DNA of 64,000 bases from Pararhizobium sp. Its GTDB lineage: Bacteria > Pseudomonadota > Alphaproteobacteria > Rhizobiales > Rhizobiaceae. The position numbers and the translations under genes are program-made. This document shows, in pieces, positions 33,163 through 42,458 of this stretch. Where the stretch lies: the NCBI GenBank assembly GCA_017794825.1, contig CP051237.1, positions 5,253,342 through 5,317,341 on the forward strand, written 5' to 3'. The stretch's first letter is position 1. The number at the start of each line of letters is the position of its first letter. The notes under the pieces are model-generated. The model was not told the DNA's origin, searched no databases, and saw only the letters and a list, made by a program, of their open reading frames with translations.

Positions 33163-33470
33163 CTATGAGGTTTCAGGAGCGAGAAAAAGTGGTCCCGTAC
33201 GCTTTTGGCTGCTTGTCCGGCGGCGACTTCACACTATATCGACAATTCCATATTTGAGGTTTCCTCCTGCTATTGCGCGGAATTGGAGAATTCCCGAAAC
33301 AAAGCCAGAATGCTGAATTGCTTCGATTTCATCCGATTCCCGAAACAAAGCCAAATCATGCGAGAGTTGGATTCGTCGAAATCCCGAAACAAAGCCAGAT
33401 TGTCGGAATAGCCCGTATTTCAACGGTTTGACGGTTCCCAATGACGATGAAAGTCTCTAAACGCTAAAGA
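33163..33470 (+). repeat. Intergenic region before crcB with three copies of a 16-bp motif
   Basis: TCCCGAAACAAAGCCA occurs perfectly at 33292-33307, 33338-33353 and 33382-33397, with start-to-start distances of 46 and 44 bases. Those distances are not multiples of three, so the copies fall in different frames and the region is not coding. I see no fluoride-riboswitch consensus before crcB. Apart from the repeats and AT-rich stretches, nothing is recognised in these 308 bases. Confidence 0.8.
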
Positions 33471-33848
33471 ATGTACCACTTTCTCATCGTTGCTGTCGGA
33501 GGAGCCGTCGGAGCTTCGCTTCGTCACCTGACGGGCTTGCTGACCCTTCGCTGGTTCGGGCCGAACTTTCCATGGGGAACGTTGACGGTGAACATCGTCG
33601 GATCATTCATAATGGGTGTGTTCATCGAACTGCTGGCGCGAAAATTTGATAGTTCGCAAGAACTGCGTTTGCTTGTTGCGACAGGGATCATGGGTGGTTT
33701 CACGACTTTCTCCGCCTTCTCGCTTGATGTCGCGGTTATGTGGGAGCGTGGTGCGACGCTAACGGCGGCGGGATACGTGGCGGCGAGCGTGGCGCTGTCG
33801 ATACTCGCGCTTTTCGCGGGACTGGCCCTTGTTCGTGGCCTCACCTAG
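33471..33848 (+). CDS. crcB: Fluoride channel CrcB/Fluc
   Basis: The protein has 125 residues and four hydrophobic segments. Fluc-type signatures are present: GGAVGASLRH near the N-terminus, TLTVNIVGSFIMG in the second segment and GGFTTFSAFS in the third, which form the pore and central Na+ site. These channels are antiparallel dimers that expel fluoride. rluC follows after 14 bases, so the genes are probably cotranscribed. Confidence 0.95.
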   Translation: MYHFLIVAVGGAVGASLRHLTGLLTLRWFGPNFPWGTLTVNIVGSFIMGVFIELLARKFDSSQELRLLVATGIMGGFTTFSAFSLDVAVMWERGATLTAAGYVAASVALSILALFAGLALVRGLT

Positions 33849-33862
33849 GAACGATCGGAATT

Positions 33863-34831
33863 ATGGCGGGTGTAGAACAAAAAACGGTTGATAGCGACGA
33901 GAGCGGCATGCGCCTCGATCGCTGGTTCAAGACCCATTATCCGGGTCTTGGCTTTGGCCGCCTTCAGAAGCTGTTGCGGTCGGGCCAGATCCGGCTCGAT
34001 GGCGGCCGTGCGAAAACCGATACGCGGATCCAGCCGGGCCAGACGATCCGTATCCCGCCTCTGGATGCGGAAAAGCCTGCGAGTACCACAAAATCCGCGA
34101 ATGCGTCGGACGCCGAGCGGCTGTCCGCCATGCTGATCTATGACGATCCGAAGGTTTTCGTATTCAACAAGCCGGCGGGTCTTGCCGTGCAGGGCGGGTC
34201 AGGGGTCGCGCGGCATGTAGACGGCATGCTGGAGGCCTGGCGCAACAAGAAGGGCGAGAAGCCGCGTCTGGTTCATCGCCTCGACAGGGATACGTCAGGC
34301 GTCCTGGTCGTCGCCCGGACGCGGCAGGCCGCGCAGCGATTGACAGCCGCCTTTCGCGAACGCGACACGGAAAAGATCTACTGGGCTCTGGTCAAGGGGG
34401 TGCCGGGCAAGAAGGAAGGCCGGATTTCAACCTGGCTGGTCAAGGAGACGACGCCGGACGGCGATCGCATGCGCGTCGCAAAGCACGGCGAACCGGACTC
34501 TGATCATGCCGTCTCCCACTACCGTGTAATCGAACAGGCGGGCCAGAACCTGTCCTGGCTCGAAATGCAGCCCTATACCGGGCGCACCCACCAGCTGCGC
34601 GTCCATGCCGCCCATCTCGATTGTCCGATCATCGGCGACCCTAAATATTTCGAAGCCGATCAGAACTGGGAGTTTCCGGGTGGGCTCCAGAACCGGCTGC
34701 ATCTGCACGCCAGGCGGATCGTGATACCGCATCCGGACGGAAAGGGGACCGTCGACGTAACCGCTCCGCTCCCGCCGCACATGGTTCAGAGCTGGAACCT
34801 CCTGGGTTTCGACAAGGATTACGCCGAATGA
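33863..34831 (+). CDS. rluC: RluC/RluD-type 23S rRNA pseudouridine synthase
   Basis: The protein has 322 residues from ATG 33863 (the frame also opens inside crcB). An S4 RNA-binding domain (about 15-70; GMRLDRWFKTHYPGLGFGRLQKLLRSGQIRL) precedes the RluA-type catalytic domain with HRLDRDTSGVLV, whose first Asp is catalytic. GRTHQLRVH is the other family motif. Such enzymes isomerise uridines near the peptidyl-transferase centre. It overlaps the HAD gene by ATGA. Confidence 0.92.
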   Translation: MAGVEQKTVDSDESGMRLDRWFKTHYPGLGFGRLQKLLRSGQIRLDGGRAKTDTRIQPGQTIRIPPLDAEKPASTTKSANASDAERLSAMLIYDDPKVFVFNKPAGLAVQGGSGVARHVDGMLEAWRNKKGEKPRLVHRLDRDTSGVLVVARTRQAAQRLTAAFRERDTEKIYWALVKGVPGKKEGRISTWLVKETTPDGDRMRVAKHGEPDSDHAVSHYRVIEQAGQNLSWLEMQPYTGRTHQLRVHAAHLDCPIIGDPKYFEADQNWEFPGGLQNRLHLHARRIVIPHPDGKGTVDVTAPLPPHMVQSWNLLGFDKDYAE

Positions 34832-35490
34832 AACTCGTTCTTTTCGATTGCGACGGCACGTTGATCGATAGCGCCCACGTCATCCACGCCAGTATGGAAA
34901 AGACGTTCGCGGAAGCCGGGCTCGCCGTTCCTGAACTGCATCACACCAAGTCCATCATCGGGCTGACGCTCGACAAGGCTTTTTCCGTGCTGTTGCAGGA
35001 AGAGATCAATGATCGCATCGTCGACATGGTCGTGCGCTACAAGCATCACAGCCTGACGATGCGTGAGGAAGAGGAGGTCCATGAACCGTTTTACGACGGC
35101 ATATGGGATCTGCTCGACGAATTGCGCGGCAGGGACGACATCCTGCTCGGCGTGGTCACCGGAAAATCGCGGCGCGGTCTCGACAATCTGCTCGCGCGCC
35201 ACGACCTGGAAAAGGCGATCATCACCAGCCGCACGGCGGACGAGTGCCCCTCGAAGCCGCACCCGGCGATGGTGCTCGAATGCTGTCGCGACGTCGGCGT
35301 CGACGCGGCCGACACGATCGTGGTCGGCGATGCGATCTACGACATGCAGATGGCGCGATCGGCGGCGGCCAGGGCGATTGGCGTGACCTGGGGTTACAGC
35401 ACGCCGGATGAACTGACGCGGGCCGGGGCGCACAGCACGATCAGCCATCCGTCGGAAGTTCTGGATCACCTGATGCGGGTGACGGAGTAG
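34828..35490 (+). CDS. HAD-superfamily hydrolase, phosphoglycolate phosphatase-like
   Basis: The protein has 220 residues. HAD motif I is FDCDGTLID with nucleophile D7 and acid/base D9; motif II is VVTGKS; the lysine motif SKPHP and the acidic motif IVVGDAIYDMQMA follow. A helical cap between motifs I and II gives the Gph/PGPase-like arrangement. Actual substrate is not certain from sequence. It overlaps rluC and is two bases from the ATP12 gene. Confidence 0.88.
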   Translation: MKLVLFDCDGTLIDSAHVIHASMEKTFAEAGLAVPELHHTKSIIGLTLDKAFSVLLQEEINDRIVDMVVRYKHHSLTMREEEEVHEPFYDGIWDLLDELRGRDDILLGVVTGKSRRGLDNLLARHDLEKAIITSRTADECPSKPHPAMVLECCRDVGVDAADTIVVGDAIYDMQMARSAAARAIGVTWGYSTPDELTRAGAHSTISHPSEVLDHLMRVTE

Positions 35491-35492
35491 AT

Positions 35493-36281
35493 ATGCGGGA
35501 TTTGCTTGAAGAACTCTATGAATCGCAGCAAGAGGCGGACCCGGTCCGCCTGGCGCAGGGGCATTCCGGCCGGCAACTGCCCAAGCGTTTCTACAAGCAG
35601 GCGGCTGCCGCTGAAGAAGACGGCGGATTCGTCGTGCAGCTCGACGGCAAGACCGTGCGCACGCCGGCGCGTTCAGTCCTGAAACTGCCCACGTTGGCGC
35701 TGGCCGAACTGATCGCGGATGAATGGGATCGTCAGGAAAAGCTGATCGATCCCGCCGCCATGCCGGCCACCCGCCTGGCGAATACGGCTCTCGACGGCGT
35801 CGCACTGGAAACGGCGGCGGTGCTGGAGGATGTCCTGCGGTTCGCCGGAACCGATCTGCTTTGCTATCGGGCCGGCTCGCCGGAAGGTCTGGTAGCCAGT
35901 CAGAACGAGGCATGGGATCCGATCATCGACTGGGCGCATTCCCGCCTCGGCGCGCGTTTCGTGCTTGCCGAAGGGGTGATGCATGTCGAGCAGCCGTCTG
36001 AATCCCTGCGCGCGGTCAATATTCACCTGAAGCAGTTCCAGGATCCATTCGCCGTCGCGGCGCTGCACAGCATGACATCCCTGACGGGATCCGCATTGCT
36101 GGCGCTGGCGGTGGCCTTCGAGGAAATCGAACCGGAGAAGGCATGGGAAGCAGCGCATGTCGATGAAAACTGGAACATCCGGCAATGGGGCGAGGATGCG
36201 GAAGCGCGTCTGCGGCGCGACTTCAGACAGCGCGAGATGATGGCTGCAGCAAAAGCGCTGCGGGCGGTTACGGACAGTTGA
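35493..36281 (+). CDS. ATP12 family F1-ATPase assembly chaperone
   Basis: The protein has 262 residues. Family features are LPKRFYKQA, VQLDGKTVRTPARSVLKLPT, AELIADEWDRQ and MPATRLANTALDGV. In mitochondria ATP12 chaperones the F1 alpha subunit; alphaproteobacteria share the family, and a similar role in ATP synthase assembly is presumed. It lies in a tight crcB-rluC-HAD-ATP12 array. Confidence 0.92.
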   Translation: MRDLLEELYESQQEADPVRLAQGHSGRQLPKRFYKQAAAAEEDGGFVVQLDGKTVRTPARSVLKLPTLALAELIADEWDRQEKLIDPAAMPATRLANTALDGVALETAAVLEDVLRFAGTDLLCYRAGSPEGLVASQNEAWDPIIDWAHSRLGARFVLAEGVMHVEQPSESLRAVNIHLKQFQDPFAVAALHSMTSLTGSALLALAVAFEEIEPEKAWEAAHVDENWNIRQWGEDAEARLRRDFRQREMMAAAKALRAVTDS

Positions 36282-36345
36282 GCGCCTTGGGTCGATTGGG
36301 CTACAAGTTCGCTGAAACAGAACGACGGGGTATTGGGGGGTTGAA

Positions 36346-37878
36346 TTGAAAGACGTGTTGCTGGAACTGCGGGAGCGCCGTGAAGAAGCAAAGATCGGCG
36401 GCGGGCAAAAGCGCATCGATGTGCAACATTCGCGTGGCAAGCTGACCGCACGCGAGCGCATCGCAACGTTTCTCGATGAAGGCGCCTTCGAGGAATTCGA
36501 CATGTTCGTGCAGCACCGCTGCACGGATTTCGGGATGGAGGAATCCAAGATTCCCGGCGACGGCGTCGTCACCGGCTGGGGCACGGTCAACGGCCGCAAG
36601 GTGTTCGTATTCGCCAAGGATTTCACGGTTTTCGGCGGATCTCTTTCTGAAGCCCACGCGGCGAAGATCACCAAGCTGCAGGACATGGCGTTGCGCAACC
36701 GGGCGCCGATCATCGGATTCTATGACGCCGGCGGAGCCCGCATCCAGGAAGGCGTGGCGGCGCTCGGCGGATACGCCGAAGTGTTCCAGCGCAATATCCT
36801 TGCTTCCGGCGTCATCCCGCAGATTTCTGTCATCATGGGGCCGTGCGCCGGCGGCGATGTCTATTCGCCGGCCATGACCGATTTCATCTTCATGGTGCGC
36901 GACACCTCCTACATGTTCGTCACAGGACCCGATGTCGTGAAGACCGTGACCAACGAGACGGTCACCGCCGAGCAGTTGGGCGGCGCATCGATCCATACGA
37001 CGAAGTCCTCGATCGCCGACGGCGCCTATGAAAACGATGTCGAGGCGCTCTTGCAGATGCGGCGCCTTATCGACCTCTTGCCGCTTTCCAACACGTCGGA
37101 AGTTCCGGAAATAGACAATTTCCAGCCGATCGATGTCCCGGACAAGTCGCTGGATCTCGTGATTCCCGACAACGCCAACAAGCCCTACGACATCAAGGAA
37201 GTGATCCAGAAGACGATCGACGAAGGCGACTTTTTCGAGATCCAGGCCAAATTCGCCGCCAACATCGTTTGCGGTTTCGGCAGGGTGGAAGGCCGCACGG
37301 TGGGGTTTGTCGCCAACCAGCCGATGGTGCTGGCAGGCGTTCTCGACAGCGATGCGTCACGGAAGGCGGCGCGGTTCGTGCGTTTCTGCGACTGTTTCGG
37401 AATACCGATCGTCACTTTCGTCGATGTGCCGGGGTTCCTGCCCGGAACGGCGCAGGAATATGGCGGTCTCATCAAGCATGGCGCGAAACTGCTGTTCGCC
37501 TATGGCGAGGCCACAGTGCCGAAGGTCACCATCATTACCCGCAAGGCCTATGGCGGCGCCTATGACGTGATGGCGTCGAAACATCTCAGGGGCGATCTCA
37601 ATTACGCCTGGCCGTCAGCCGAGATCGCGGTCATGGGCGCGAAAGGCGCGGTCGAGATCATCCACCGCAAGGATGTCGGCGATCAGGAGAAGATTGCGGC
37701 GCATACAAAAAGATACGAGGAACGGTTTCTGTCCCCGTTTGTGGCTGCCGAGCGCGGTTACATCGACGAGGTGATCATGCCGCATTCGACGCGAAAGCGG
37801 GTTGCTCTTGGACTTCGTCTGTTACGCGAGAAAAATCTGTCAAACCCATGGAAAAAGCACGATAATATTCCGTTATAA
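36346..37878 (+). CDS. pccB: Propionyl-CoA carboxylase beta chain (TTG start)
   Basis: The protein has 510 residues, the normal PccB length. The start is TTG at 36346, preceded by GGGGGG, giving the conserved N-terminus KDVLLELRERREEAKIGGGQKRI. Two crotonase-like carboxyltransferase halves are present: YDAGGARIQEGVAALGGYAEV and GPCAGGDVYSPAM in the first, PGFLPGTAQEYGGLIKHGAKLLFAY in the second. It transfers carboxyl from biotin to propionyl-CoA, making methylmalonyl-CoA. No biotin-carrying alpha chain (pccA) lies nearby. Confidence 0.95.
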   Translation: MKDVLLELRERREEAKIGGGQKRIDVQHSRGKLTARERIATFLDEGAFEEFDMFVQHRCTDFGMEESKIPGDGVVTGWGTVNGRKVFVFAKDFTVFGGSLSEAHAAKITKLQDMALRNRAPIIGFYDAGGARIQEGVAALGGYAEVFQRNILASGVIPQISVIMGPCAGGDVYSPAMTDFIFMVRDTSYMFVTGPDVVKTVTNETVTAEQLGGASIHTTKSSIADGAYENDVEALLQMRRLIDLLPLSNTSEVPEIDNFQPIDVPDKSLDLVIPDNANKPYDIKEVIQKTIDEGDFFEIQAKFAANIVCGFGRVEGRTVGFVANQPMVLAGVLDSDASRKAARFVRFCDCFGIPIVTFVDVPGFLPGTAQEYGGLIKHGAKLLFAYGEATVPKVTIITRKAYGGAYDVMASKHLRGDLNYAWPSAEIAVMGAKGAVEIIHRKDVGDQEKIAAHTKRYEERFLSPFVAAERGYIDEVIMPHSTRKRVALGLRLLREKNLSNPWKKHDNIPL

Positions 37879-37894
37879 TCGTGCGGAATTTCCG

Positions 37895-38311
37895 TCAGAT
37901 CGCTGAATCCTGGATCGGCGCCAGTCGGACACCGGTGATGCGATAGCTCCCGTCATCCTGTCTGGCGAGAATGTACACGGTCTGCCAGCTGTCGCCTTTT
38001 CTGTCGGTGATCAGAAGTTCCTGCATCATCAGTCGGCCATCGTCTTCACTGGCGTTGCGGCCGAAGGTCAGATTGCCGGGACGATAGATCGGGCCGTAGC
38101 TGTTCTTCACCATTTCCATGAAGCGCTGGGTGTCTGGAAAGGCGCTTTTGATGCCCGGCGCGGCGAAGGAATAGGCGGTTTCCCCGTCGTCGCTTCTAAA
38201 CGCGTCGATCTGTTGTTTGATAATGCCTTGAACGATTTTGGAGTTGTCTTCGGCCTGCGCCAGTCCGCTCGAGAGCAGGAGCATGAAGACCAGGAATGCC
38301 GCCATACGCAT
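37895..38311 (-). CDS. Secreted DUF4864-like protein of unknown function
   Basis: The protein has 138 residues with a clear signal peptide (MRMAAFLVFMLLLSSGLAQA, cleaved about residue 20). The mature part starts DNSKIVQGIIKQQIDAFRSDD and has a pattern seen in DUF4864 proteins (cone-shaped alpha/beta fold), ending in ITGVRLAPI. Probably periplasmic. It is convergent with pccB, 16 bases apart; in related genomes a gene of this type often sits next to pccB. Confidence 0.8.
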   Translation of the reverse strand: MRMAAFLVFMLLLSSGLAQAEDNSKIVQGIIKQQIDAFRSDDGETAYSFAAPGIKSAFPDTQRFMEMVKNSYGPIYRPGNLTFGRNASEDDGRLMMQELLITDRKGDSWQTVYILARQDDGSYRITGVRLAPIQDSAI

Positions 38312-38767
38312 GAAACATCTCCTTGTATCTCTTTTGTTCGCCCGTTCCGTTTACGCTCACGATTCGCTTTCAGATCACCTGATGGTACTCCGGACCTGCG
38401 ATGGTGTCATCCGGTTGTCGTATTTGCACAGGGTGCATGACGCAGTGGATGGTCATGGGCCCGTCCAAATTGTGTCACTCTGGGGATCAAATGGTGTCGG
38501 TCGGTTCGGCGATCGACTGCTTGCGACAGAGCCATCGGACGCTGCGAACACAACTGCAGGATTGGGCCGATGCGATGAATAGCGGTTGTATTGTTCTCGC
38601 TCCCATAGGGGTGAGGCGTCGCTATGTGACTAAAAACAAAGGATTTTCAACAGCATACCTGCGCATTCCAGGGAATTGACTGTTGACTTGTCGCCTTGCC
38701 TCTTGCGACACTGGCTGAGAATTAAAAAATGCCCGACAAACGGGCTTCCTCAATGAAGGAGGGGAAT
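38312..38767. other. 456-base non-coding stretch upstream of the peptide importer
   Basis: I see no convincing gene. Open frames here have no family features or Shine-Dalgarno. Near the end are two overlapping TTGACT boxes (38686-38691, 38693-38698), possible -35 elements with only a weak -10 (TGAGAA, 38716-38721), and a GCCCG-ACAAA-CGGGC hairpin (38731-38745) that would act as a weak terminator on the minus strand. Confidence 0.4.
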
Positions 38768-39724
38768 ATGGGTGGTGTATTGCCGCTGGTCGGCAAGCGA
38801 CTCCTGCTGGGCTTGGTGACCCTGCTGATAGTTTCGATAATTATTTTTGGCGCCGTCGAGCTGCTTCCAGGCGATGTGGCTCAACAAATCCTCGGGCAAT
38901 CCGCGACGCAGGAAACCGTGGACGCCTTGCGCGAGGAACTGGGTCTGAACAAGTCTCCTGTTACCCGCTATTTCGAATGGCTTGGCGGAGCGGTTCAGGG
39001 CGATTTCGGAACGTCGCTCGCCAACAAGCGGTCGGTGACTGCGCAGATCGCGCCGCGTTTCGCGAACACGCTGTTTCTCGCAGCCTATGCTGCGGTCATC
39101 TCGGTGCCGCTCGCCATATTCCTTGGCGTTCTGACTGCGCTTTACAGAAATTCGGTCTTTGACCGGGTGTCCAATGCGCTCAGCCTCGTTTCCATATCCT
39201 CGCCGGAGTTCTTCCTCGGATATGTGCTGATCGCCTTCTTCGCCGTCCAGAGCCAGCTCTTCCCGTCGATCTCGAATGTCACCAGCGGCATGGATTTCGA
39301 TGAGAGAATTTATCGGACCACGCTGCCGGCGGTCACGCTTGCTCTCGTCGTCACCGCCTACATGATGCGCATGACGCGGGCCGCGATCATCAACCTGCTC
39401 GCGTCTCCCTATATCGAGATGGCGCGGCTCAAGGGCGTGCCCAACGGTCGCGTCATTACCCATCACGCTCTGCCGAACGCGCTTGCGCCGATCATCAACG
39501 TCGTCGCGCTCAATCTCGCCTATCTCATTACGGGGGTTGTCCTTGTCGAAGTGGTGTTCGTCTATCCCGGCGTTGGACAATTGCTGGTGGACAGCGTGAC
39601 GAAACGGGATTTTCCGGTCGTTCAGGCTTGCTGTCTGATCTTCGCGGCCACCTTCATCCTGTTCAACCTCATCGCGGATGTCGGGTCGATCCTGTCCAAT
39701 CCGCGCCTGCGTCATCCGAAGTGA
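38768..39724 (+). CDS. Peptide-type ABC transporter permease (DppB-like)
   Basis: The protein has 318 residues and about six membrane segments. I chose ATG 38768 because it follows AAGGAGGGG (38756-38764) directly; the frame opens 13 codons earlier. The cytoplasmic EAA-type loop is EMARLKGVPNGRVITHHALPNA, which contacts the ATPase. N-terminal GAVELLPGDVAQQILG is typical of DppB/OppB. It is the first gene of a three-gene importer operon. Confidence 0.92.
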   Translation: MGGVLPLVGKRLLLGLVTLLIVSIIIFGAVELLPGDVAQQILGQSATQETVDALREELGLNKSPVTRYFEWLGGAVQGDFGTSLANKRSVTAQIAPRFANTLFLAAYAAVISVPLAIFLGVLTALYRNSVFDRVSNALSLVSISSPEFFLGYVLIAFFAVQSQLFPSISNVTSGMDFDERIYRTTLPAVTLALVVTAYMMRMTRAAIINLLASPYIEMARLKGVPNGRVITHHALPNALAPIINVVALNLAYLITGVVLVEVVFVYPGVGQLLVDSVTKRDFPVVQACCLIFAATFILFNLIADVGSILSNPRLRHPK

Positions 39725-39734
39725 GGAGGGGATA

Positions 39735-40796
39735 ATGGTTTCCTTTGCAATCATCTATTACGCTCTCCTGATCATCGCGTGTTGCGTGGCTGCGTTCTAC
39801 CGGCAGCGATCAGGGTTGATCGTCCTGTTCGTGCTGCTTTGCATTTCGCTCATTTCCGGATTGCTGGGCGGCGTCGACGTCCTGATAAACATCACCATAG
39901 GGGTCGCGCTGCTGGCGGCCGCCGGCGGCATTTCGTACAGCTTCCGCGAAACGCTCACCTACATCCTGCCAAACGAGCCGGCGAAACTGATGCGCAAGGC
40001 CCCGTTGACAGCGGCCTTCGGATTGCTCGTCATCATCGCCTATGTCATCGCGGCGGTGTTTGCTCCGATAATCGCCCCTTTCGGCGAGGCGCAAGTGGTG
40101 GGCAGTTCCTTTGCACCGCCGGACGACGTCATGATCCTCGGCGGCGACCAGCTCGGTCGAGACCTGTTCAGTCGCCTGATCTACGGCGCACGCAACACGG
40201 TCGGCATTGCTGTTCTGACGACGGCGATCGCATTCATCGTCGGCACCGTCGCAGGCCTCGTCGCCGCATCGATGGGCGGTTGGGTGGATCAGGTGCTGGG
40301 CCGGATCGTCGATATCCTGATGGCCATTCCGCAGTTGATCTTCGCGTTGCTTCTGCTGACGATCGTCGGCACCAGCGTCGTCAACCTGACGCTCGTCATC
40401 GCCTTGCTGTATTCGCCGTTGATCTTCCGCCTCGTCCGGGCGGTCGCCGGCAATATCGTGGTGATGGACTATATCGAGGCCGCGCGGTTGCGCGGAGAAT
40501 CGACCTGGTATCTGACAACGAAGGAAGTGCTGCCGAATATCACCGCGCCTCTGGCCGCCGAATTCGGGCTGCGTTTCTGCTTCGTTTTCCTTGCGATTTC
40601 GGCGTTGTCTTTCCTGGGGCTTGGCATTCAGCCGCCCACGGCCGACTGGGGATCGATGGTGCGTGAAAACGCCTCGCTGATTTCCTTCGGCCTGCTGACG
40701 CCGCTCATTCCGGCGGCTGCTATCGCGTTGCTGACGGTCGCCGTGAACTTCGTGGTCGACTGGATGCTGCATATTTCGTCGGGATTGAAGGAGTAG
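39735..40796 (+). CDS. Peptide-type ABC transporter permease (DppC-like) with extra N-terminal segments
   Basis: The protein has 353 residues from ATG 39735 (after GAGGAGGGG). The DppC core starts near residue 85 (MRKAPLTAAFGLLVIIAYVIAA) and has GGDQLGRDLFSRLIYGARNT and the EAA loop EAARLRGESTWYLTTKEVLPN. The first ~70 residues are an added hydrophobic region with about three predicted membrane segments, absent from typical DppC proteins of about 290 residues. It starts ten bases after the first permease gene. Confidence 0.9.
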   Translation: MVSFAIIYYALLIIACCVAAFYRQRSGLIVLFVLLCISLISGLLGGVDVLINITIGVALLAAAGGISYSFRETLTYILPNEPAKLMRKAPLTAAFGLLVIIAYVIAAVFAPIIAPFGEAQVVGSSFAPPDDVMILGGDQLGRDLFSRLIYGARNTVGIAVLTTAIAFIVGTVAGLVAASMGGWVDQVLGRIVDILMAIPQLIFALLLLTIVGTSVVNLTLVIALLYSPLIFRLVRAVAGNIVVMDYIEAARLRGESTWYLTTKEVLPNITAPLAAEFGLRFCFVFLAISALSFLGLGIQPPTADWGSMVRENASLISFGLLTPLIPAAAIALLTVAVNFVVDWMLHISSGLKE

Positions 40797-40799
40797 ACG

Positions 40800-42458
40800 A
40801 TGGCCAAGGAAAAAAGCGTTCTGCTCGAAATCAGGGATCTGCGGATCGAGGGCTACTCGGACGAAGAGTGGATCGAGATCGTTCACGGGGTCAATCTCAC
40901 CCTTCACCGCGGCGAGGTAATGGGGCTGATCGGCGAATCCGGCGCCGGCAAGTCGACCATCGGCCTTGCGGCCATGGGGTTCACCAGGGACGGGTGCCGC
41001 ATATCAGGCGGCTCGGTGCTGTTCGACGGCATGGATCTCACCACGGCCACGCGCTCGGAACGCCGGGCGCTTCGCGGCTCGCGGATCGCCTATGTCGCGC
41101 AGTCGGCCGCCGCTTCGTTCAATCCGGCGCACAAGCTGATTGAGCAGCACACGGAGTCCGGCCGTTTGCACAAGATCAGCTCGAAGTCGGAGATGGAAGC
41201 CGATGCGATCGAACTCTATCGACGGCTGCGGCTTCCCAATCCCGAGGAGATCGGCTTTCGTTATCCGCACCAGGTCTCCGGAGGTCAGTTGCAACGTGCG
41301 ATGACCGCAATGGCGATGAGCTGCCGCCCGGATCTGATCATCTTTGACGAGCCGACGACGGCCCTTGACGTGACGACCCAGATCGAGGTGCTCGCGGCGA
41401 TCAGGGACATTGTCGAGCAGTTCAACACCGCTGCTCTCTACATCACGCATGATCTGGCGGTCGTGGCCCAGATGGCGGACCGCATCAAGGTTCTCCTGAA
41501 GGGCGACGAGGTGGAGGAATCGGAAACCAGGAAAATGCTCGCCGATCCGGAGGAGGATTACACCAAGTCCCTCTGGTCCGTGCGGAGCTTCGAGCGTGAG
41601 CAGAAACCGCCTCCGCCAGCAAGTGAAACGCCTCTGATTTCGGTCCGCAATGTCGACGCCTCTTATGGTCCCGTACCGGTGCTCAAGGGCGTCTCGTTCG
41701 ACATATACCGGGGCCAGACAGTCGCTGTGGTCGGCGAATCCGGTTCAGGCAAATCAACGACTGCCCGTTGCATTACCGGGCTCCTGCCGCCGGACGCCGG
41801 TGAAATCCTGTATGACGGCAAGGTGCTGCCGGCCAGGTACCAGAACCGCAGCAAGGAGCAGCTTCGCCAGGTCCAGATGATTTATCAGATGGCGGATACT
41901 GCGCTTAATCCGAAAAAGACCATCGGAGAAATCATCGGCAGGCCGCTGCAATTCTATGGCGGACTGCGCGGAGCGGAACTAAAAACGGCCATCGACCAGT
42001 TGCTGGATCAGATCGAACTCGAACCCTCGCTCTATTACAACCGGTTGCCGTCGGAGCTATCCGGAGGACAGAAACAGCGCGTCGGAATAGCCCGCGCGCT
42101 TGCCGCAGGCCCCACCTTCATCATATGCGACGAGGTGACGAGCGCGCTCGACCAGCTTGTCGCGGAAGGTATCCTGAGGCTGCTCGACCGGCTGCAGAAG
42201 GAACTGGATCTCGCCTACATGTTCATCACCCACGATCTTGCGACCGTGCGGGCGATCTCGGACGTGGTCGTCGTCATGAAGGAAGGCGAGGTGGTCGAAC
42301 AGGGGCCCAAGGACGTGATGTTCAAGCCGCCGCACCACGAATATACGGACCTGCTTCTTTCGTCGGTTCCCGAAATGGATCCGGACTGGCTGACGCATCT
42401 GCTGGAGGAACGCGGCGTGGACAATGTCGGCGAGGCGGCTCACAACAAAAAAACCTGA
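40800..42458 (+). CDS. Peptide-type ABC transporter, fused double ATPase (DppD-DppF type)
   Basis: The protein has 552 residues and two complete nucleotide-binding domains. Domain 1: Walker A GESGAGKST (45-53), signature SGGQLQ (160-165), Walker B LIIFDEP (179-185). Domain 2: Walker A GESGSGKST (312-320), signature SGGQKQ (421-426), Walker B FIICDE (440-445). It energises the two permeases just upstream. The stop codon lies inside a terminator hairpin shared with the convergent binding-protein gene. Confidence 0.94.
   Translation: MAKEKSVLLEIRDLRIEGYSDEEWIEIVHGVNLTLHRGEVMGLIGESGAGKSTIGLAAMGFTRDGCRISGGSVLFDGMDLTTATRSERRALRGSRIAYVAQSAAASFNPAHKLIEQHTESGRLHKISSKSEMEADAIELYRRLRLPNPEEIGFRYPHQVSGGQLQRAMTAMAMSCRPDLIIFDEPTTALDVTTQIEVLAAIRDIVEQFNTAALYITHDLAVVAQMADRIKVLLKGDEVEESETRKMLADPEEDYTKSLWSVRSFEREQKPPPPASETPLISVRNVDASYGPVPVLKGVSFDIYRGQTVAVVGESGSGKSTTARCITGLLPPDAGEILYDGKVLPARYQNRSKEQLRQVQMIYQMADTALNPKKTIGEIIGRPLQFYGGLRGAELKTAIDQLLDQIELEPSLYYNRLPSELSGGQKQRVGIARALAAGPTFIICDEVTSALDQLVAEGILRLLDRLQKELDLAYMFITHDLATVRAISDVVVVMKEGEVVEQGPKDVMFKPPHHEYTDLLLSSVPEMDPDWLTHLLEERGVDNVGEAAHNKKT

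Noticed and set aside
33292..33397. CRISPR array
   Set aside because: The repeat is only 16 bp with three copies, spacers differ in length (30 and 28 bases), and no cas genes are present.
33163..33470. Fluoride riboswitch before crcB
   Set aside because: The crcB-motif core elements could not be found on reading the 308-base gap; a covariance-model search would be decisive.
38401..38679. Possible small protein gene upstream of the peptide importer
   Set aside because: No convincing ribosome-binding site, biased composition and overlapping open frames in other phases. I found no recognisable domain.
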